From Pectobacterium cacticida (GTDB lineage: Bacteria > Pseudomonadota > Gammaproteobacteria > Enterobacterales > Enterobacteriaceae), in contig NZ_CP133656.1 of the NCBI RefSeq assembly GCF_036885195.1, forward strand, positions 1,736,001 to 1,800,000: a stretch of DNA of 64,000 nt, written 5' to 3'. Shown piece after piece: positions 45,096 through 54,345 of the stretch (position 1 is the stretch's first letter; each line of letters begins with the position of its first letter). Under the pieces are notes generated by a model, which was not told the origin of the DNA, ran no database searches, and saw only the letters and a program-made list of their open reading frames with translations. The translations under genes were made by a program, and so were the position numbers.

Positions 45096-45512
45096 ATGGC
45101 GAGTCTGCCAGAACCGCAGAAACTGGCGCGTAATTTTGCGCGCTGTAGTGGCTGGGAAGAAAAATATCTTTATATCATTGAGTTGGGGGAGCGTCTTGAC
45201 CCTTTCCCCGATGAGTGGCGCAACCCGGACAATATCATCTCCGGGTGCCAAAGTCAGGTTTGGATCGTGGTACGCCCCGATGAGCAGGGTATTATCACGC
45301 TGCACGGCGATAGTGATGCCGCTATTGTGAAGGGGTTGATTGCCGTGGTTTTTAGCCTATATCAGGGGCTGACTGCGCAGGAGATTGTAACGCTGGAGGT
45401 GCGGCCGTTCTTTGAATCACTCGCATTGACTCAGCATTTGACGCCCTCTCGCTCTCAAGGGCTTGAGGCGATGCTGCGTGCGATTCATGCACAAGCCGCC
45501 GCACTGCTTTAA
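45096..45512 (+). CDS. sufE: Sulfur acceptor SufE
   Basis: 138 residues. Acceptor Cys in NIISGCQSQVW. It stimulates SufS and carries persulfide to SufB. GGGGAGGAA before the ATG. Last gene of the operon, followed by a terminator. Confidence 0.95.
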   Translation: MASLPEPQKLARNFARCSGWEEKYLYIIELGERLDPFPDEWRNPDNIISGCQSQVWIVVRPDEQGIITLHGDSDAAIVKGLIAVVFSLYQGLTAQEIVTLEVRPFFESLALTQHLTPSRSQGLEAMLRAIHAQAAALL

Positions 45513-45529
45513 TTTTTCGTAACAGCCAG

Positions 45530-45560
45530 GCGCTGCGACATAAGCATGTCCAGCGCTTTT
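45530..45560 (+). terminator. Terminator of the suf operon
   Basis: GCGCTG-c-GACAT pairs with ATGTC-CAGCGC (11 pairs, one bulge, AAGC loop) and TTTT follows, 17 bases after sufE. Confidence 0.8.
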
Positions 45561-45939
45561 AATCATGGTGTTACCAACGTCAGATTATCATTTGCCAATA
45601 TTGTTTTAACTTCCTGATATTCAGAATACATCCCGTATATTTATTCCACGCTAAAATTTATGCTGGTTCAGCTTTGTAAAGAATTGAATATCAATCCGTT
45701 GATTTTTAAATCAAATATTCTTTTGTTATCTCCGTGTTACTATGCTCTTATGCGGCGATGAGAGGCTGGTATAGTCGTATTGATACCAGGTATCCCCGAA
45801 TTAATGACGTTATCGCGGGCGATTATGCCAGATGCTTGAGGGGGGAGGGGATGAAGAATGAATACTCAACGGATACCGCCTTCCTGGCATAAAGCCAGAT
45901 ATTTACTGATTTTGTGAGTTCTAATGTAGGGAATCTACT
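45561..45939. other. Intergenic between suf operon and ldtE
   Basis: A+T-rich for about 200 bases, then more mixed. Two very short frames start after GGGGGGAGGGG (13 codons from 45851; 19 codons from 45858), but the ribosome site is poorly spaced for the first and neither looks coding. No other feature seen. Confidence 0.5.
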
Positions 45940-46947
45940 ATGAAGCGCGCGTTAATTTTATTTGGTTTGCTCTTCTCAGCATGCTTGACCAGTACTGTCG
46001 CCAAGGCGACGGAATATCCGCTGCCGCCACCCGGTAGTCGGCTTATCGGTGAGAATATTGTTTATACCGTTCCCAATGATGGCCGCCCTCTGGAGGCGAT
46101 CGCTGCGAAATTTAAGATTGGTTTACTGGGTATGATGGAAGCGAATCCTAACGTGGACCCTTATTTGCCTACGGCGGGGTCCACGCTTACCATTCCGACA
46201 CAAATGCTGTTGCCGGACACTCCGCGCGAAGGCATAGTGGTCAACCTTGCGGAATTGCGGCTTTATTACTATCCGAAAGGCAAAAATACCGTCATCGTTT
46301 ATCCCATTGGTATTGGTCAGTTGGGGCGCAACACGCCGCTAATGACGACCCGCATTAGCGAGAAGCGTGAAAATCCAACTTGGACGCCAACGGCAAATAT
46401 CCGTAAACGCTATCTTGAAGAGCAGGGGATAACGCTGCCAGCGGTTATTCCGGCAGGCCCGGATAATCCAATGGGATTACATGCCCTGCGTTTATCAGGG
46501 CACGGCGGCGTTTATTTACTGCATGGTACTAATGCGGATTTCGGCATCGGTATGCGCGTGAGTTCCGGCTGTATCCGCCTGCGTCCTGATGATATTAAGT
46601 TCTTGTATGACAATGTTCCGGTTGGTACTCGCGTGCAGATTATCAATGATGCGATTAAGACGTCCGTTGAACCCGACGGTAAACGCTACGTTGAAGTGCA
46701 CCAGCCGTTGTCGAAGACCGATAAGGACGATCCGCAAACGATGCCAATTCCGTTGACGAAGGAAGTGCAGGCCTTTATTCAGGATACGGAGACTGACAGT
46801 AAAGCTGTGGCTGACGCCATTGTACGACGTTCTGGTATGCCCGTTTTAGTTAGCGCGGGGCATCTACCCGAAGAATCGATTCCAGACGCGCGTGAAACGC
46901 ATCAGGCTGCGCCAATTACGGTGATCAATGCCAACTCGGAGCGGTGA
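45940..46947 (+). CDS. ldtE: L,D-transpeptidase LdtE (YnhG)
   Basis: 335 residues. Signal peptide ending about AKA, a LysM-like domain (about 42-88), then a YkuD domain with HGTNADFGIGM and the catalytic Cys in SSGCIRL. LdtE forms 3-3 cross-links in peptidoglycan. Its place next to lpp is conserved in enterobacteria. Other Ldt paralogues share the domains; synteny favours LdtE. Confidence 0.9.
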   Translation: MKRALILFGLLFSACLTSTVAKATEYPLPPPGSRLIGENIVYTVPNDGRPLEAIAAKFKIGLLGMMEANPNVDPYLPTAGSTLTIPTQMLLPDTPREGIVVNLAELRLYYYPKGKNTVIVYPIGIGQLGRNTPLMTTRISEKRENPTWTPTANIRKRYLEEQGITLPAVIPAGPDNPMGLHALRLSGHGGVYLLHGTNADFGIGMRVSSGCIRLRPDDIKFLYDNVPVGTRVQIINDAIKTSVEPDGKRYVEVHQPLSKTDKDDPQTMPIPLTKEVQAFIQDTETDSKAVADAIVRRSGMPVLVSAGHLPEESIPDARETHQAAPITVINANSER

Positions 46948-47041
46948 AATTTAGCGGCAGTAGAGGTTCAAGGACGAGCATAGCGTCGTCAGACTAAATT
47001 ATGAAAGAAGCGGCAAAGAGCAAAGAAAAATGCAGATCAAA

Positions 47042-47066
47042 AAATGGCGCACAATGTGCGCCATTT
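47042..47066 (-). terminator. Terminator of lpp
   Basis: Near-perfect hairpin AAATGGCGCACA / TGTGCGCCATTT with T-rich flank on the minus strand, starting 20 bases after the lpp stop. Confidence 0.85.
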
Positions 47067-47086
47067 CTACAGCTTAACCCGTTCGA

Positions 47087-47323
47087 TTACTTCTTGTAAG
47101 TGCGAACTTGGTTGTCCAGACGCTGGTTAGCACGAGCTGCGTCATCTTTAGCAGCCTGTACGTCAGAGCGGATTGCGTTCACATCATTGCTCAGTTGGTC
47201 AACTTTAGCGTTCAGAGTCTGAACGTCAGAAGACAGTTGATCAATTTTTGCATTGCTGGAGCAACCTGCCAGCAGAGTAGAACCCAGGATTACCGCGCCC
47301 AGTACCAGTTTAGTACGATTCAT
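47087..47323 (-). CDS. lpp: Braun lipoprotein Lpp
   Basis: 78 residues. Signal peptide with lipobox LAGC, then a coiled coil of heptads (SSDVQTLNAKVDQLSNDV) and the C-terminal Lys that is joined to peptidoglycan. It ties the outer membrane to the wall. The 5' leader with AGAGGGTATTAATA before the ATG is nearly identical to that of E. coli. Confidence 0.98.
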   Translation of the reverse strand: MNRTKLVLGAVILGSTLLAGCSSNAKIDQLSSDVQTLNAKVDQLSNDVNAIRSDVQAAKDDAARANQRLDNQVRTYKK

Positions 47324-47367
47324 TATTAATACCCTCTAGATTGAGTTAATCTCCATGTAGCGTTACA

Positions 47368-47374
47368 AGTATTA
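47368..47374 (-). promoter_or_regulatory. lpp promoter -10
   Basis: TAATACT on the minus strand, 45 bases before the lpp ATG, in a context TTTGTGTAATACTTGTAACGC that matches the known strong lpp promoter. The 47375-47590 stretch upstream is A+T-rich and holds nothing else recognisable. Confidence 0.75.
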
Positions 47375-47590
47375 CACAAACTATTTTCTAATGAGAATAT
47401 ATTTTTGATGAGAACATGCTTAATTTAGATCGTTCGCTCAAAGAACCAGCGGGTTTTACATCGCAATAAAAAATGTCAGAAAGCGGTGTTATTTTATCGC
47501 GTAACGTCGAGGTTTAGGCTATTAAATGGCATGTTACGTAAAGGCATTAATTAGGTTATCGCACTGTAGGATGCCACCTCAGAATATAAA

Positions 47591-47611
47591 AAAGCGCCAT
47601 GAAGGCGCTTT
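47591..47611 (-). terminator. Terminator of pykF
   Basis: AAAGCGCC / GGCGCTT(T) with a five-base loop followed by a T-run on the minus strand, 28 bases after the pykF stop. Confidence 0.85.
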
Positions 47612-47638
47612 GTCCGATCGACTACCTGGCTACAGGGA

Positions 47639-49051
47639 TTAGAGACGGTGTACGGAAGATGTGTTGGTGGTTCCGCTGGGAACTAGCGCGCCGGACACCA
47701 TAACCACAACATCACCAGCCTGTGCATAGCCGCTCTTCAGCGCCGCTTCTTTTCCAATACGGTAGAAGTCATCGGTGGAGGCAATTTCTTTCACCAATAG
47801 GGTATCAATACCTTTGCTCAGCAGCAGTTGACGCGCGGTGATCTCATTTGTTGTCAGTGCCAGAATACGGGCCGTTGGGAAGTACTTACGGATCGATTTA
47901 GCCGATTTCCCACCGTTGGTGGCCACAACGATCAGCGGTGCATCCAGTTTCTCCGCCGTTTCAACCGCACCGCGGCAGACTGCTTCTGTGATACGCAGTT
48001 TACCGGGAGTCTTAATGGTGTTCAGACGGCTTTTCATCACAGAATCAGTACGCTGGCAGATGGTCGCCATGATGGTAACGGCTTCCAGGGGATATTTGCC
48101 CTTCGCACTTTCGCCAGATAGCATCACAGCGTCAGTGCCATCGATAATGGCGTTAGCAACATCGCCAGCTTCTGCACGGGTCGGTCGCGGGTTTTTGATC
48201 ATTGAATCCAGCATTTGCGTGGCGGTAATAACCACTTTACGTGCCAGATTGCATTTTTCGATCATCATCTTCTGCGCGAAAATCACTTCTTCCACCGGAA
48301 TTTCAACGCCTAAATCACCACGGGCGACCATAATCCCATCGGACGCTTCCAGAATTTCATCGAAATTATTCAGGCCTTCCTGGTTTTCAATCTTGGAAAT
48401 GATCTGAATATGCTCGCCACCGTGAGCTTTCAGATGAGCACGGATTTCTTCAACGTCTGAGCGTTTACGAATAAAAGAGGCGGCTACGAAATCAACACCT
48501 TGTTCACAACCGAAAATCAGGTCGCGCTTGTCCTTTTCGGCCAGGGCAGGCAACTGAATTGAAACGCCAGGCAGATTAACGCCTTTATTCTCGCCTAAGT
48601 CGCCATTGTTGAGCACGGTGCATACTACTTCGTTACCAGCGATTGCGGTAACGCGCATGCCGATCAAACCGTCATCCACCAGTACGGTGTCACCGACGCT
48701 GAGATCCTGCGTAAAACCTGCGTACGTAACGGCAACACGTTCCTGATTGCCGACAACGCTCTGATCGGTGGTGAAGGTGAATGTCTGGCCTGCACGTAGC
48801 GCGACGTCAGCGCCATTTTCCAACTTCATCGTGCGAATTTCCGGGCCTTTAGTATCAAGCAATATGGCCGCTTGCTTGCCGGTTTTTTCCATAACTGCGC
48901 GCAGGTTCTTGATGCGCTGGCCGTGTTCAGCATAATCTCCATGAGAGAAGTTTAGGCGCATAACATTCATGCCGGCAGACAACAAGCTGCCTAGCATGTC
49001 TTCTGATTCTGTTTTCGGCCCGATGGTACAAACAATTTTTGTCTTTTTCAT
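47639..49051 (-). CDS. pykF: Pyruvate kinase I PykF
   Basis: 470 residues, the E. coli length. TIM barrel with MKKTKIVCTIGPKT, the catalytic ISKIENQEG and MVARGDLGVE segments, a B domain (about 70-170) and the C-terminal regulatory domain with the fructose 1,6-bisphosphate loop near SGALVPSGTTN. It makes pyruvate and ATP from PEP. Type I call rests on length, sequence and synteny with lpp. Confidence 0.96.
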   Translation of the reverse strand: MKKTKIVCTIGPKTESEDMLGSLLSAGMNVMRLNFSHGDYAEHGQRIKNLRAVMEKTGKQAAILLDTKGPEIRTMKLENGADVALRAGQTFTFTTDQSVVGNQERVAVTYAGFTQDLSVGDTVLVDDGLIGMRVTAIAGNEVVCTVLNNGDLGENKGVNLPGVSIQLPALAEKDKRDLIFGCEQGVDFVAASFIRKRSDVEEIRAHLKAHGGEHIQIISKIENQEGLNNFDEILEASDGIMVARGDLGVEIPVEEVIFAQKMMIEKCNLARKVVITATQMLDSMIKNPRPTRAEAGDVANAIIDGTDAVMLSGESAKGKYPLEAVTIMATICQRTDSVMKSRLNTIKTPGKLRITEAVCRGAVETAEKLDAPLIVVATNGGKSAKSIRKYFPTARILALTTNEITARQLLLSKGIDTLLVKEIASTDDFYRIGKEAALKSGYAQAGDVVVMVSGALVPSGTTNTSSVHRL

Positions 49052-49267
49052 ACGATAATGTCTACAAGTTGTGATGGATAAAAAAACGGATTAACCAGTG
49101 GCGATATAGGCATGGCCGCTGGCAAGAAGCAATGTGGAAACAGTAGGGAAAAGATAAAAAGAGATGGTCGCCGTGAATGAAGGATGAAGTGCGTAACCGC
49201 ATGTCGCACAAAAGTCGCGTTGATGATGCCGTTGATAATAAAGTGATTAATAGTGGCACGTTGTTTA

Positions 49268-49281
49268 GCTGAAACCATTCA
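49268..49281 (-). promoter_or_regulatory. Cra-type operator of pykF
   Basis: GCTGAAACCATTCA reads TGAATGGTTTCAGC on the minus strand, one base off the Cra consensus TGAATCGNTTCAGC. It lies about 12-25 bases after the predicted transcription start, where Cra would block the promoter. Confidence 0.65.
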
Positions 49282-49299
49282 ATTGAAACGACGTTCCGT

Positions 49300-49327
49300 A
49301 TTATAGTTATTAAGTGGCGAGAAACAA
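49300..49327 (-). promoter_or_regulatory. pykF promoter
   Basis: TTGTTT (49327-49322) and consensus TATAAT (49305-49300) with a 16-base spacer on the minus strand. The rest of 49328-49611 shows no gene; it is A+T-rich and probably contains the arbG promoter. Confidence 0.7.
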
Positions 49328-49611
49328 GATAGCAAAAGACATGAAAGTGAATATTTTGTCCTGTTTACGCAAAAAATGGTGTGATTTGGAGATTTACCCC
49401 ATTTTGTTGCGCAATTGCCCAAATTATCGACAGATAGATGATAGCAGAAAGTCTCAAAGATGGGGCGGCGGATTGTTATAAAAACGCGTTAAAAATGTGG
49501 ATAACAAACGTTCAGATGGGTGAGTTTGCTGGTTATCTGTGGATCCGTATCACGTTTTCATGTCATGCTTCTTGAGAAGATAAAGACAGATGGTAATTTA
49601 ACTACCATTGC

Positions 49612-49640
49612 GGATTGTTACTGCGTAAGCAGGCAAAACC
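49612..49640 (+). promoter_or_regulatory. Ribonucleic antiterminator RAT1 before arbG
   Basis: GGATTGTTACTG, six-base loop, CAGGCAAAACC: the classic 29-base binding site for BglG/SacY-type proteins. Its 3' end overlaps the next terminator, so binding prevents termination. Confidence 0.9.
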
Positions 49641-49677
49641 AGATGCTCGTTCTTGTGTACGAGTGTCTGGTTTTTTT
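49637..49677 (+). terminator. Conditional terminator before arbG
   Basis: Fourteen-pair stem beginning AACCAGATGCTCGT and ending in GTCTGGTT, followed by seven T. Mutually exclusive with RAT1. Confidence 0.9.
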
Positions 49678-49694
49678 GTTTCCAGGGTTTGAAA

Positions 49695-50558
49695 ATGAAG
49701 ATTGCCAAAATACTCAACAATAACGTCGTTACCGTCATTGACGAAAACAATAATGAGTCGGTTGTGATGGGACGTGGGCTGGGTTTCAAAAAACACACCG
49801 GCGATCTTCTGGACGAAAAGCTGATTGAACGCGTGTTTGTGATGAAATCCAGTGAGATGACCTCTCGTCTACAAGAACTATTGTCAGAGATTCCGATCGA
49901 GGTTATCGCTGCGGCTGACAAGATCATCTTGCTGGCAAAGGCGCGTTTGCCGGGTAAACTGCAAAACAGCGTCTATATTTCTTTAACGGATCACTGCCAC
50001 TTTGCTATTGAACGCCACAAGCAAGGGGTAGGTATTCGTAATGTTCTGCTATGGGAAATTAAACGTCTATATCCAAAAGAATTCGCCGTCGGTCTGGAAG
50101 CGCTGGATATTATTGAGCAGCGTTTGGCTGTGCGCTTGCCGGAAGATGAGGCTGGGTTCATTGCTTTGCATTTGGTGAATGCGCAGCTTGACAGCGAAAT
50201 GCCGGAAGTCCTGCAAATTACTAAAATTATGCAGGAAATACTGAACATCGTAAAATATCAGCTTAACCTGGATTATAACGAGCAAGCGTTAAGTTATCAT
50301 CGCTTTGTGACACATTTGAAGTTTTTTGCGCAGCGGTTAATAGGTAAAAATACGGTCTTTAGTGATGATGAATCGTTACATGATGTGGTGAAAGAACGGT
50401 ATCAACAGTCTTATCGTTGTGCAGGGAAAATACAGATGCATATTATGCACAAATACCATTATACCTTGACCAAGGAAGAATTGATGTTCTTAACGATCCA
50501 TATAGAACGAGTGCGGACAGAGGGGCAGGATAGATTAGAACCCGGAGATGGGGAATAG
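49695..50558 (+). CDS. arbG: BglG-type antiterminator (ArbG)
   Basis: 287 residues from the ATG at 49695. N-terminal RNA-binding CAT domain (about 1-55, MKIAKILNNNVVTVID), then PRD1 and PRD2 with conserved His in DHCHFAIERHKQG, LHLVNAQ, HRFVTHLKFFA and TIHIERV. The protein binds RAT sites in its own leader and before arbF when beta-glucosides are taken up; the PTS proteins control it through His phosphorylation. Symbol follows the arb operon of Dickeya; bglG is an equal name. Confidence 0.9.
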   Translation: MKIAKILNNNVVTVIDENNNESVVMGRGLGFKKHTGDLLDEKLIERVFVMKSSEMTSRLQELLSEIPIEVIAAADKIILLAKARLPGKLQNSVYISLTDHCHFAIERHKQGVGIRNVLLWEIKRLYPKEFAVGLEALDIIEQRLAVRLPEDEAGFIALHLVNAQLDSEMPEVLQITKIMQEILNIVKYQLNLDYNEQALSYHRFVTHLKFFAQRLIGKNTVFSDDESLHDVVKERYQQSYRCAGKIQMHIMHKYHYTLTKEELMFLTIHIERVRTEGQDRLEPGDGE

Positions 50559-50710
50559 CATTTGCTAATTTGCTATTCATCACAAAATAACGATATGGCG
50601 ATAAAAATCACTTGCCCTTATTTAAGAGGGCAGCATAAAGTACATGGAAAGAAGATTATCGAATAAGATTTAGTGTTAACGCCGGTGCATAAAATGCGTT
50701 GGTAATAATT

Positions 50711-50752
50711 GGATTGTTACTGTCAGGCTATTTTCAGCAGGCAGGCAAAACC
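50711..50752 (+). promoter_or_regulatory. Enlarged RAT2 before arbF
   Basis: Starts GGATTGTTACTG and ends CAGGCAAAACC like RAT1, but the apical part is 19 bases instead of six. Otherwise the 50559-50868 gap has only this element and its terminator. Confidence 0.8.
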
Positions 50753-50802
50753 TAAACCATTTCCCCCATATTTGTTGGGGAAAATGGTTTAGGTTTTTTT
50801 TT
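50749..50802 (+). terminator. Conditional terminator before arbF
   Basis: Long stem AACCTAAACCATTT-CCCC / GGGG-AAAATGGTTTAGGTT followed by nine or more T, overlapping the 3' end of RAT2. Confidence 0.9.
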
Positions 50803-50868
50803 GTCGCAAACAGGACTAGCAATCTTAAATTATGGTTACTTTAGTCTGTTTAGCATTAAGGATAGACG

Positions 50869-52752
50869 ATGAAATACAAAGCATTAGCAAATGAGATACT
50901 CGATGGCGTCGGTGGGCGCGATAACATCGTTAGCGTAATACATTGTGCAACCCGCTTGCGTTTTAAATTGAGAAATCGGGAAAAAGCGGATGCCGCAGCG
51001 CTGAAGCATAATTCAGGCGTCATTATGGTGGTTGAAAGCGGTGGGCAATTTCAGGTTGTCATCGGCAATCACGTCGGCGATGTTTATCAAGACTTACTTA
51101 ACATTTCCGGATTAAGCGAAAATACCGAGACTGAGCAGAGAGAAAGCGGTACAAAAGAGAATCCTTTTTCCCGGCTGATTGATATTGTTGCCGGTATCTT
51201 TACCCCATTACTCGGCGTAATGGCGGCGTCAGGTATCGTAAAAGGACTGCTAGCGCTTAGCCTTGCCTGTGGTTGGATGGTCGATAGCAACGGCGTTTAT
51301 AAAGTGTTATTTGCGGCCAGCGACGCGCTATTTTATTTTTTTCCCATCATTTTGGGCTACACCGCAGGGAAAAAATTTGGTGGTAATGCTTTTGTAACCA
51401 TGGTGATCGGGGGGGCGCTTATTCATCCAACAATGATCGCTGAATTTAATGCGATGTCGGCGGTTGATTATCAGCCATTACACTTTTTTGGGATCCCAAT
51501 TACATTCATTAATTACTCCTCATCGGTTATTCCCATTATATTTGCCGCGTGGGTTTCTTGCCGTTTGGAAAAACCGCTAAATACGATCTTACATGCCAAT
51601 ATTCGTAACTTTTTTACACCGGCACTCTGTTTGATTATCACCGTTCCGCTGACATTCCTCGCCATAGGCCCGGTCACTACCTGGTTGAGCCACCAATTGG
51701 CCACCGGCTATCAGGTTATCTATAGCACCAACCAAACGCTTGCCGGTGGTTTTATGGGCGGACTATGGCAGGTCTTTGTTATGTTTGGCCTGCATTGGGG
51801 ACTGGTGCCGTTAATGATCAACAACTTCAGCGCACTGGGTAGCGATACGCTGATGGCTGTGCTAACGCCAGCGGTGCTGGCGCAGGCGGGCGCCTCGTTG
51901 GGCGTATCTCTGAGAACCCGAGACATGAAGCTAAAAGGGATTGCCGGTTCGGCTTTCCCGGCGGGCGTCTTCGGCATTACTGAACCGTCGATCTATGGTG
52001 TGAACCTCCCTCTGCGTCGGCCGTTTATTTTTGGCTGCATCGGTGGGGCATTAGGTGGTGGCATCGCCGGTTATTTCGGGGCGACACAATATTCTTTCGG
52101 TTTACCCAGTATTTTCGCATTCACGCAAATGATCCCGCCAACTGGGATGGATAGCACTGTTTGGGGCGCTATCATCGGCACATTCATCGCGTTTCTCTTT
52201 TCCACACTCGCCAGTTACCTCTTCGGGATTAAGGAGGAGAAGGTTATGGAGGGGAGTGAGCAGAACATGTCTGAACCGCCAGTCACGACTTCTACGCGCC
52301 AGCTTTCTGTTACGAGTCCGATCGCGGGCGAAACCCTGCCATTAACGCAGGTTGACGATGAGACCTTCGCGAGCGGTTTGCTGGGGCAAGGTATCGCGAT
52401 TAAACCACGCTCTGGCCGCGCTGTCTCCCCGGTGGATGGCACGGTGATTTCGTTATTTAAAACGCAGCATGCCATCGGGCTTGAATCGGAAGAGGGCATT
52501 GAAGTGCTAATTCACATTGGCATCGATACGGTCAAGCTAAATGGTCAATATTTCACCGCACATGTTAAAACCGGAGATGTCGTGAAGCGCGGCGATCTCC
52601 TGGTTGAGTTCGATTATCTGGCTATTGAGAAAGCCGGTTACGATACGACGACGCCCGTTATTATCACTAATAGCGACGATTACGTTGATGTCCTGCCTGC
52701 GTGCGGCAACACCGTGCGGGAGCAGGAGGCATTACTGGCATTAATCCGCTGA
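50869..52752 (+). CDS. arbF: Beta-glucoside PTS transporter EIIBCA (ArbF/BglF type)
   Basis: 627 residues, domains in order B-C-A. EIIB with phospho-Cys26 in VIHCATRLRF; EIIC with about ten membrane helices (about 100-450) including GITEPSIYGVNLP; EIIA at about 480-620 with phospho-His in EVLIHIGIDTVKLNG. It imports and phosphorylates arbutin, salicin or similar sugars and phosphorylates ArbG. AGGATAG stands before the ATG; controlled by RAT2. Confidence 0.93.
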   Translation: MKYKALANEILDGVGGRDNIVSVIHCATRLRFKLRNREKADAAALKHNSGVIMVVESGGQFQVVIGNHVGDVYQDLLNISGLSENTETEQRESGTKENPFSRLIDIVAGIFTPLLGVMAASGIVKGLLALSLACGWMVDSNGVYKVLFAASDALFYFFPIILGYTAGKKFGGNAFVTMVIGGALIHPTMIAEFNAMSAVDYQPLHFFGIPITFINYSSSVIPIIFAAWVSCRLEKPLNTILHANIRNFFTPALCLIITVPLTFLAIGPVTTWLSHQLATGYQVIYSTNQTLAGGFMGGLWQVFVMFGLHWGLVPLMINNFSALGSDTLMAVLTPAVLAQAGASLGVSLRTRDMKLKGIAGSAFPAGVFGITEPSIYGVNLPLRRPFIFGCIGGALGGGIAGYFGATQYSFGLPSIFAFTQMIPPTGMDSTVWGAIIGTFIAFLFSTLASYLFGIKEEKVMEGSEQNMSEPPVTTSTRQLSVTSPIAGETLPLTQVDDETFASGLLGQGIAIKPRSGRAVSPVDGTVISLFKTQHAIGLESEEGIEVLIHIGIDTVKLNGQYFTAHVKTGDVVKRGDLLVEFDYLAIEKAGYDTTTPVIITNSDDYVDVLPACGNTVREQEALLALIR

Positions 52753-52784
52753 AATTACATTTTATGACCCGTAGGGAGAGAAAA

Positions 52785-54179
52785 ATGCGTCATCAGTTTC
52801 CAAAAACATTCTTGTGGGGCGGCGCTATCGCAGCCAATCAGGTTGAAGGTGCTTACCTAACGGACGGTAAAGGGCTATCAACCTCCGATTTACAGCCACA
52901 CGGCATTTTCGGCGAAATTGTCACGCGCGTACCAGGAGATAGCAGTATTAAAGATATCGCGATCGATTTTTATCATCGCTATCCTGAAGATATCGCGCTT
53001 TTTGCTGAAATGGGCTTCAAATGTCTGAGAATCTCAATTGCCTGGACGCGTATTTTCCCGCAGGGTGATGAAACTCAGCCGAATGAGGCGGGGTTGGCAT
53101 TTTACGATCGCCTGTTTGATGAAATGGCAAAATACGGTATTCAGCCGTTGGTGACGCTGTCCCATTATGAAATGCCCTATGGTTTGGTGAAGAATTACGG
53201 CGGCTGGGGAAGCCGCGAAACGATTACCTTCTTCGAGCGTTACGCGCGCACGGTATTTCAGCGCTATAAAGACAAAGTGAAATATTGGCTGACGTTTAAC
53301 GAAATCAACTGCGCGTTACATGCACCATTTACAGGAATCGGTTTACCTAACGAGAGTAGTAAGCAAGATATTTATCAGGCGATTCATCACCAGCTCGTCG
53401 CGAGTGCTAAAGCGGTGAGAGCGTGTCATGACATCATCCCTGATGCCAAAATTGGCAACATGATGCTGGGTTCCATGTTCTATCCGTTAACCTGTAAGCC
53501 CGCGGATGTTATGGAAACAATGCAACAGAACCGCGACTGGTTGTTCTTTGGCGATGTTCAAGTCCGAGGATACTATCCGGCGTATATGAAGCGTTTCTTT
53601 GCACAACATGGGATTACGCTGGCGGTAACGGAAGATGACCGCCAGTCACTGAAGGCAACCGTTGATTTCATTTCTTTCAGCTATTACATGACGGGCTGTG
53701 TGACCACCGATGAAGAAGTGAACCAGAAAGCCCGCGGTAATATTTTGAACATGGTGCCGAATCCGCATCTGGAAAGCTCAGAGTGGGGCTGGCAGATCGA
53801 TCCGGTGGGGTTGCGTTATTTGCTGAACTATCTATACGACCGTTATCAAAAACCGCTATTTATTGTAGAAAACGGTTTAGGTGCCAAAGATAAACTGGAA
53901 AGCGATGGCAGTATTAATGACGATTATCGCATCAAATACCTGAACGATCATCTGTACCAAGTAGGTGAAGCGTTAGAGGACGGTGTTGACGTCTTGGGTT
54001 ATACCTGTTGGGGGCCTATCGATCTTGTTAGCGCATCAAAAGCCGAAATGTCGAAACGCTACGGTTTCATCTATGTCGATCGTGATGATGAGGGGAACGG
54101 AACATTAGAGCGTCGACGTAAGAAAAGCTTTTATTGGTACAAAGACGTTATTTCATCTAATGGCGAGACACTTAAATAA
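52785..54179 (+). CDS. arbB: 6-phospho-beta-glucosidase (GH1, ArbB/BglB type)
   Basis: 464 residues from the ATG at 52785 with AGGGAGAG upstream. GH1 barrel starting FPKTFLWGGAIAANQVEGAY, acid/base Glu in WLTFNEIN and nucleophile Glu in LFIVENGLG. Phosphate-recognising SASKAEMSKRYGF near the C-terminus supports a phospho-glycoside substrate. It splits the product of ArbF. Thirty-two bases after arbF. Confidence 0.93.
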   Translation: MRHQFPKTFLWGGAIAANQVEGAYLTDGKGLSTSDLQPHGIFGEIVTRVPGDSSIKDIAIDFYHRYPEDIALFAEMGFKCLRISIAWTRIFPQGDETQPNEAGLAFYDRLFDEMAKYGIQPLVTLSHYEMPYGLVKNYGGWGSRETITFFERYARTVFQRYKDKVKYWLTFNEINCALHAPFTGIGLPNESSKQDIYQAIHHQLVASAKAVRACHDIIPDAKIGNMMLGSMFYPLTCKPADVMETMQQNRDWLFFGDVQVRGYYPAYMKRFFAQHGITLAVTEDDRQSLKATVDFISFSYYMTGCVTTDEEVNQKARGNILNMVPNPHLESSEWGWQIDPVGLRYLLNYLYDRYQKPLFIVENGLGAKDKLESDGSINDDYRIKYLNDHLYQVGEALEDGVDVLGYTCWGPIDLVSASKAEMSKRYGFIYVDRDDEGNGTLERRRKKSFYWYKDVISSNGETLK

Positions 54180-54345
54180 ATAGGCCTATCGTTTATAGAC
54201 TATTCGCTCATTATTAACCGCGTTGGTAATGAGCGTAAATATTTTTTAAATTTTTAAAATGGCTATCTTTGTAATTAACATAAGAAAAAATTTTGCGTTA
54301 AATTCGTTATAACTAAACCTAAATGTACCTACTCGGATAACAATC

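Noticed and set aside
45851..45917. Two micro-ORFs after a G-rich stretch before ldtE
   Set aside because: The ribosome site is adjacent to one ATG and too generic; frames are 13 and 19 codons with no terminator or other support.
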